NCBI RefSeq assembly: GCF_004087915.1 | Contig: NZ_CP035108.1 | Coordinates: 1,116,001-1,180,000, forward strand | Length of the DNA: 64,000 nucleotides | Source of the DNA: Geovibrio thiophilus | GTDB taxonomy: Bacteria; Chrysiogenota; Deferribacteres; Deferribacterales; Geovibrionaceae | Reading direction: 5' to 3' | Shown here: one piece after another, positions 60,848 through 64,000 of the stretch | How the letters are laid out: each line of letters begins with the position of its first letter | Position numbering within the stretch: position 1 is the stretch's first letter | Translations under genes and position numbers: made by a program | Notes under the pieces: generated by a model | The model's database searches: none | What the model saw: the letters and a program-made list of their open reading frames with translations, nothing else | Told to the model about the DNA's origin: nothing

Positions 60848-62583
60848 TGAACGAAATCATCCGCCTTCCCGAAAGCGTTTCTAATAAGGTTGCGGCGGGC
60901 GAGGTGGTGGAAAAGCCGCTCAACGCCGTCAAGGAGCTGATGGAAAACTCAGCGGACGCTGGTGCGGACAGTATTTCGGTTGAGATCAAAGAGGGGGGGC
61001 TCTCCCTCATACGCATAACCGACAACGGGCGGGGAATCCTTAAGGAGGATCTGCCTGCCGCTGTTGAAAGGTTCGCCACCAGCAAAATAAGAGACATTGA
61101 AGACATCTACAGCATACATTCCTACGGTTTCAGAGGAGAGGCCCTTGCCGCCATTTCATCCGTAAGCGATTTCTCCATAATGAGCGCCAGAAACGGTGAG
61201 GGGAACGAACTCAGGATGAGGTTTGGCGTTCCCGAGCCTCTTCGCCCCGCTCCCTCAGTGCAGGGGACATGCGTCACAGTAAAAGACCTTTTCCGCAATG
61301 TTCCCGCAAGGCTCAAGTTTTTCGGCAGCCCGCAGGGGCTTGAGCGGGAAATAATCAAGTTTGTGAAACAGTTTGCCGTTTTTACGGACGGTGTCGCAGT
61401 CCGTGTGAAGAGCAATTCCAAGGAAGTGTTCTCCGCCGGACGTGACGAAAGCTTTCTTCAGAAGGCGAAGACCGCTCTCGGTGTTGATGATCTAGCCTAC
61501 GGAGAGAAAGAATACAGCGGCGTTTCCGTTCGCATGGCAGCCAGTCTGCCCACAGTGCAGCGCTACAGAAGGGATGCGATGATAGTCGCCGTGAACGGTC
61601 GTGTGGTGAAGGACGCCGCCGTTGTTCAGGCGGTTGTTCAGGCTTACCACAGGCTTATTCCCGAAAACAGATACCCCGCCTGCGCAGTGGAGATAAAGGT
61701 TCGCCCCGAGGATGTGGACGTGAATGTGCATCCTGCCAAAGCTGTTGTTAAAATGCTTAATTCAAGGGATATTTTCGGTATGGTGCATGACTGCGTCCGT
61801 GATACTCTGGACAGTCAGAAAAATGCTCCGGCAGAAGAAGAATCCGCAGTGAACGTGATTCCTGACTGGTTCGGCGGCGAAGCGCATGAGCCGAAGGAAT
61901 ATTTCGTGGCAGAAGCCAGACCTTCCTTCGATATATCCTCAGTTATGGAAACCGTGCAGGAGAAGCCTGCTTACTCAAATACATACAGAGATCACCCGTC
62001 CATACAGAAATCTGTTTACGAGCAGCGCCCGTTCCGTATAATCGGTCAGGCTTTCGACTCACTTATAATCTGCGAGATGAACGGCAGCGTGTTTTTTGTG
62101 GATCAGCATGTGGCGCACGAGCGTGTGCTGTATGAGAAATTCCTCAATGAAAAGAACGTGAACATCCCGTCCATAGTGCTGTTTGAGCCCATGGTTATAG
62201 AGGCGGACACGGAAGAGATAAAAGCGGCGGAAGAGAACGCCGAGGATCTAGCCGCATTCGGCTTCGGGCTTGAAACGTTCGGCACGGACAGCATAAAAAT
62301 TGTCCGTGTTCCGGCGGATATTCTCAAGCGTAACATAGAGAAAGAGATAAGGGAGATGCTCTCCGAGATGGTTGAATGCTCCAAGGGCAGGCAGGAGGAT
62401 TCGAGGATTCTCACCATGTCGTGCAAATGTGCCGTGAAAGCGGGCGACAAGCTTACATTCCCCGAAATGGACAGGATAATGGCTGACCTGCTGCAAACCT
62501 CCAATCCGCACACATGCCCTCACGGCAGACCCATAACCTATTCTATTGACAAAGAAACCCTGTTCAGGAAATTTAACAGATGA
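60847..62583 (+). CDS. mutL: DNA mismatch repair protein MutL
   Basis: The 578-residue GHKL ATPase starts NEIIRLPESVSNKVAAGEVVEKP and has the ATP-binding ITDNGRGI and YGFRGEALAAISSV. The C-terminal dimerisation part contains CKCAVKAGDKL and SNPHTCPHGRP. It lacks the DQHAxxER metal-endonuclease form exactly but has VDQHVAHERVLYE, so endonuclease activity is plausible. The ATG at 60847 has better spacing to GGAG than the one at 60844. Confidence 0.95.
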   Translation: MNEIIRLPESVSNKVAAGEVVEKPLNAVKELMENSADAGADSISVEIKEGGLSLIRITDNGRGILKEDLPAAVERFATSKIRDIEDIYSIHSYGFRGEALAAISSVSDFSIMSARNGEGNELRMRFGVPEPLRPAPSVQGTCVTVKDLFRNVPARLKFFGSPQGLEREIIKFVKQFAVFTDGVAVRVKSNSKEVFSAGRDESFLQKAKTALGVDDLAYGEKEYSGVSVRMAASLPTVQRYRRDAMIVAVNGRVVKDAAVVQAVVQAYHRLIPENRYPACAVEIKVRPEDVDVNVHPAKAVVKMLNSRDIFGMVHDCVRDTLDSQKNAPAEEESAVNVIPDWFGGEAHEPKEYFVAEARPSFDISSVMETVQEKPAYSNTYRDHPSIQKSVYEQRPFRIIGQAFDSLIICEMNGSVFFVDQHVAHERVLYEKFLNEKNVNIPSIVLFEPMVIEADTEEIKAAEENAEDLAAFGFGLETFGTDSIKIVRVPADILKRNIEKEIREMLSEMVECSKGRQEDSRILTMSCKCAVKAGDKLTFPEMDRIMADLLQTSNPHTCPHGRPITYSIDKETLFRKFNR

Positions 62584-63494
62584 TTGTTCCCATAATAACG
62601 GGAGCCACAGGAACCGGAAAAACTGCTCTCGCCATTGAGCTTGCACTGCGTCACAACGCGGAAATAATCAGCGCCGATGCCTATCAGGTATACCGGGGCA
62701 TGGATATAGGCACAGCCAAGCCATCCAAGGAAGAACTGGCTGTTGTAAGGCATCATCTCATAGATGTTCTTGACCCTGATCAGACCTACTCCGCGGGAGA
62801 TTTCTTTGAGCATGCGGAGAAAATTGCCGCTGATATAATCTCAAGGGGCAAGCTGCCCATAATCGCCGGCGGAACAGGGCTTTATGCAGAGACACTGATA
62901 AAAGGAATTTTTAACGCTCCGGAGCGTGATGATAATTTCAGAACCGCTCTGGAGGAGGATGGGGGGAAACACGGATTCGCCCTTTTGCACGAGAGGCTTA
63001 AATCAATTGATCCTGAATTTGCCGCATCCATTCCGCCTTCCGATAAGGCAAGGATAATCCGCGGGCTTGAGATAAACCGGCTCTGTAAAATGAATGTACG
63101 TGAGGCGCAGAAGGCTTTTCACGTTAACCCCAAGCATAAATATTCCGTCTTTCTTATTACTGATGAAAGGGAACGCATGTATGCCCGTATAAATGAACGG
63201 GTTGTAAGGATGTATGAAGCGGGCTGGACAGGCGAGGTTGAAGATCTGCTTCTTAAGGGGTACAATGAAAATATGCAGTCCTTCAAGGCAATAGGCTACA
63301 GAGAGACTGCGGCGCTGGTAAAAGGCGAGGCGGATTTTGAGTCCGTTGTGTCTGCGGTTCAGCAGAAGACCCGCAATTTTGCCAAGCGTCAGGTTACATG
63401 GTTCGGGCATATGGACGGACTGACGGAACTCCGTGCCGGAGATGAGGAAAACGCGTCAAGGCTTTCCGCCTTCATACGTGATTATTGGGCTTGA
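62580..63494 (+). CDS. miaA: tRNA dimethylallyltransferase
   Basis: The 304-residue enzyme starts with the P-loop GATGTGKTALAIELA and has ISADAYQVYRGMDIGTAKPS and the C-terminal FKAIGYRETAALVKGE and KRQVTWFG. It adds dimethylallyl to A37 of tRNAs, enabling ms2i6A. It overlaps mutL by four bases in the well-known mutL-miaA-hfq order. Confidence 0.96.
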   Translation: MIVPIITGATGTGKTALAIELALRHNAEIISADAYQVYRGMDIGTAKPSKEELAVVRHHLIDVLDPDQTYSAGDFFEHAEKIAADIISRGKLPIIAGGTGLYAETLIKGIFNAPERDDNFRTALEEDGGKHGFALLHERLKSIDPEFAASIPPSDKARIIRGLEINRLCKMNVREAQKAFHVNPKHKYSVFLITDERERMYARINERVVRMYEAGWTGEVEDLLLKGYNENMQSFKAIGYRETAALVKGEADFESVVSAVQQKTRNFAKRQVTWFGHMDGLTELRAGDEENASRLSAFIRDYWA

Positions 63495-63519
63495 AAAAAA
63501 ATTAACTGCGACTTATACT
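63491..63519 (+). promoter_or_regulatory. hfq promoter
   Basis: TTGAAA (63491-63496) overlaps the miaA stop, and TATACT (63514-63519) lies 17 bases on. The start would fall near 63526, about 29 bases before the hfq ATG, so hfq can be expressed apart from miaA. Confidence 0.8.
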
Positions 63520-63554
63520 TGTGAATTAACGTTATTATTACTCCCGGGGGTATT

Positions 63555-63779
63555 ATGAGCAAAAAAGTCAATATTCAGGATGTCTTTCTTAACCATATAA
63601 GGAAAAGACGCATCGCTGTGACTATTTATTTGGTTAACGGAGTCAAGATCGAAGGACTTATAAAAGGGTTTGACAACTTTGTGATCATTTTGAAGGACGA
63701 TTCTCAGAAAATGATATACAAACACGCAGTTTCCACCATCGAACCCTCTGAGGAAATCGACGAAATAGAAATGGCCTGA
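63555..63779 (+). CDS. hfq: RNA chaperone Hfq
   Basis: The 74-residue Sm-like protein has Sm1 [32 protein letters not shown] and the Sm2 motif [11 protein letters not shown]. It is short, with only a brief acidic C-terminal tail. The rim residues KRR (17-19) resemble the basic patch used for sRNA-mRNA annealing. The ATG follows GGGGGTATT. Its presence makes sRNA-based control likely in this organism. Confidence 0.96.
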   Translation: MSKKVNIQDVFLNHIRKRRIAVTIYLVNGVKIEGLIKGFDNFVIILKDDSQKMIYKHAVSTIEPSEEIDEIEMA

Positions 63780-64000
63780 TGGTTTTCGGCGGCGGTTTCA
63801 GAGAACCTTTAAAGGTTGCTTACTTCAATGCGGTTCTGTATAACAGGGAACATTTTCCCGAGCCTGATACCGCCATCGTCAGCATCTTCGGGCAGCCCTT
63901 ATTTAAGTCTCCGGAGTTTGATTTCAGCCATACGGAATACTACACTCCCGAAATGGACAGACCTCAGTCCAAATATTTTGCGGGGTACGGGCTTATAGAT
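63779..64000 (+). CDS. DUF4416 family protein, partial
   Basis: A frame starts at ATG 63779, sharing one base with the hfq stop, and stays open for 74 codons to the window edge. It begins [20 protein letters not shown] and contains FDFSHTEYYTPEMD, which matches the conserved TDYYEPEMG region of DUF4416. Function is unknown. The rest of the gene lies beyond the window. Confidence 0.75.
   Translation, partial: MVFGGGFREPLKVAYFNAVLYNREHFPEPDTAIVSIFGQPLFKSPEFDFSHTEYYTPEMDRPQSKYFAGYGLID

Overview
The window looks like chromosomal DNA of a free-living, motile, respiring Gram-negative bacterium. My best guess is Deferribacterota (Geovibrio/Denitrovibrio/Seleniivibrio-like). The grounds are several chemoreceptors, two small c-type cytochromes including a triheme c7-type protein, a single-chain pyruvate carboxylase, the dprA-smg-topA-trmFO block, LolA and Hfq. 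This placement is an inference from gene content. I see no rRNA or tRNA genes, CRISPR array, prophage or transposase gene.

Layout. 1-6.1 kb: the start of a chemoreceptor with an HBM-type sensor (minus strand, cut by the window edge), an AMMECR1-domain protein, argD-argF-argG, and glyQ without a glyS. 6.2-9.5 kb, minus strand: a HigB/HigA toxin-antitoxin pair, a lipoprotein, a small membrane protein and a CZB-domain chemoreceptor. 9.8-13.5 kb: a MoxR/DUF58/transglutaminase operon. It converges on a DJ-1/PfpI gene whose 5' end is duplicated around a repeat element. 14.5-24.2 kb: trpB2, queH and a packed run of small housekeeping genes, then a small cytochrome, flavin reductase, a 53-residue membrane protein, a GAF/HD-GYP protein and an MFS transporter. 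24.2-30.9 kb: a complete trpEGDCFBA operon behind a classical Trp leader/attenuator. 31-35 kb: chemoreceptor, a second toxin-antitoxin pair and uvrC. 35.3-38.8 kb: pyruvate carboxylase (minus). 39.2-49.0 kb: lolA, an M20 peptidase, dprA-smg-topA-trmFO, xerC and a PleD-like diguanylate cyclase. 49.1-57.1 kb, minus strand: triheme cytochrome, Sua5-type protein, purE, purD, purH, lspA, ileS. 57.3-64 kb: a glycosyltransferase, a DsbA-like lipoprotein, accA, mutL, miaA, hfq and a partial DUF4416 gene.

The most unusual content is non-coding. A family of about a dozen intergenic elements shares two conserved boxes, GCCGTGCGNAGCGAAG and GCGAGCGTGTAT. The boxes alternate with up to three hairpins (H1, H2, H3). 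The hairpin arms differ completely between copies yet stay complementary within each copy. H3 has a fixed plan: a variable stem, then AC-AGGAT-GT, one unpaired base, and the other stem arm. At several loci the host sequence beside the element is duplicated on both sides, including ribosome-binding sites and start codons. There the host-derived arm of H3, and of H1 where it is clear, is matched by an element-borne reverse complement. The elements form tandem arrays at 19.87-20.17 kb and 58.35-58.68 kb. They also lie between the Trp attenuator and trpE, just upstream of purD, and at the start of xerC. I do not recognise this as a named family; it is my candidate for an undescribed system.

Regulation that can be read directly: a TrpL peptide with three consecutive Trp codons and mutually exclusive antiterminator and terminator stems; near-leaderless promoters for trpL and higB; a promoter inside the hairpin of the second toxin-antitoxin locus; and a strong sigma70-like promoter for hfq inside the end of miaA.
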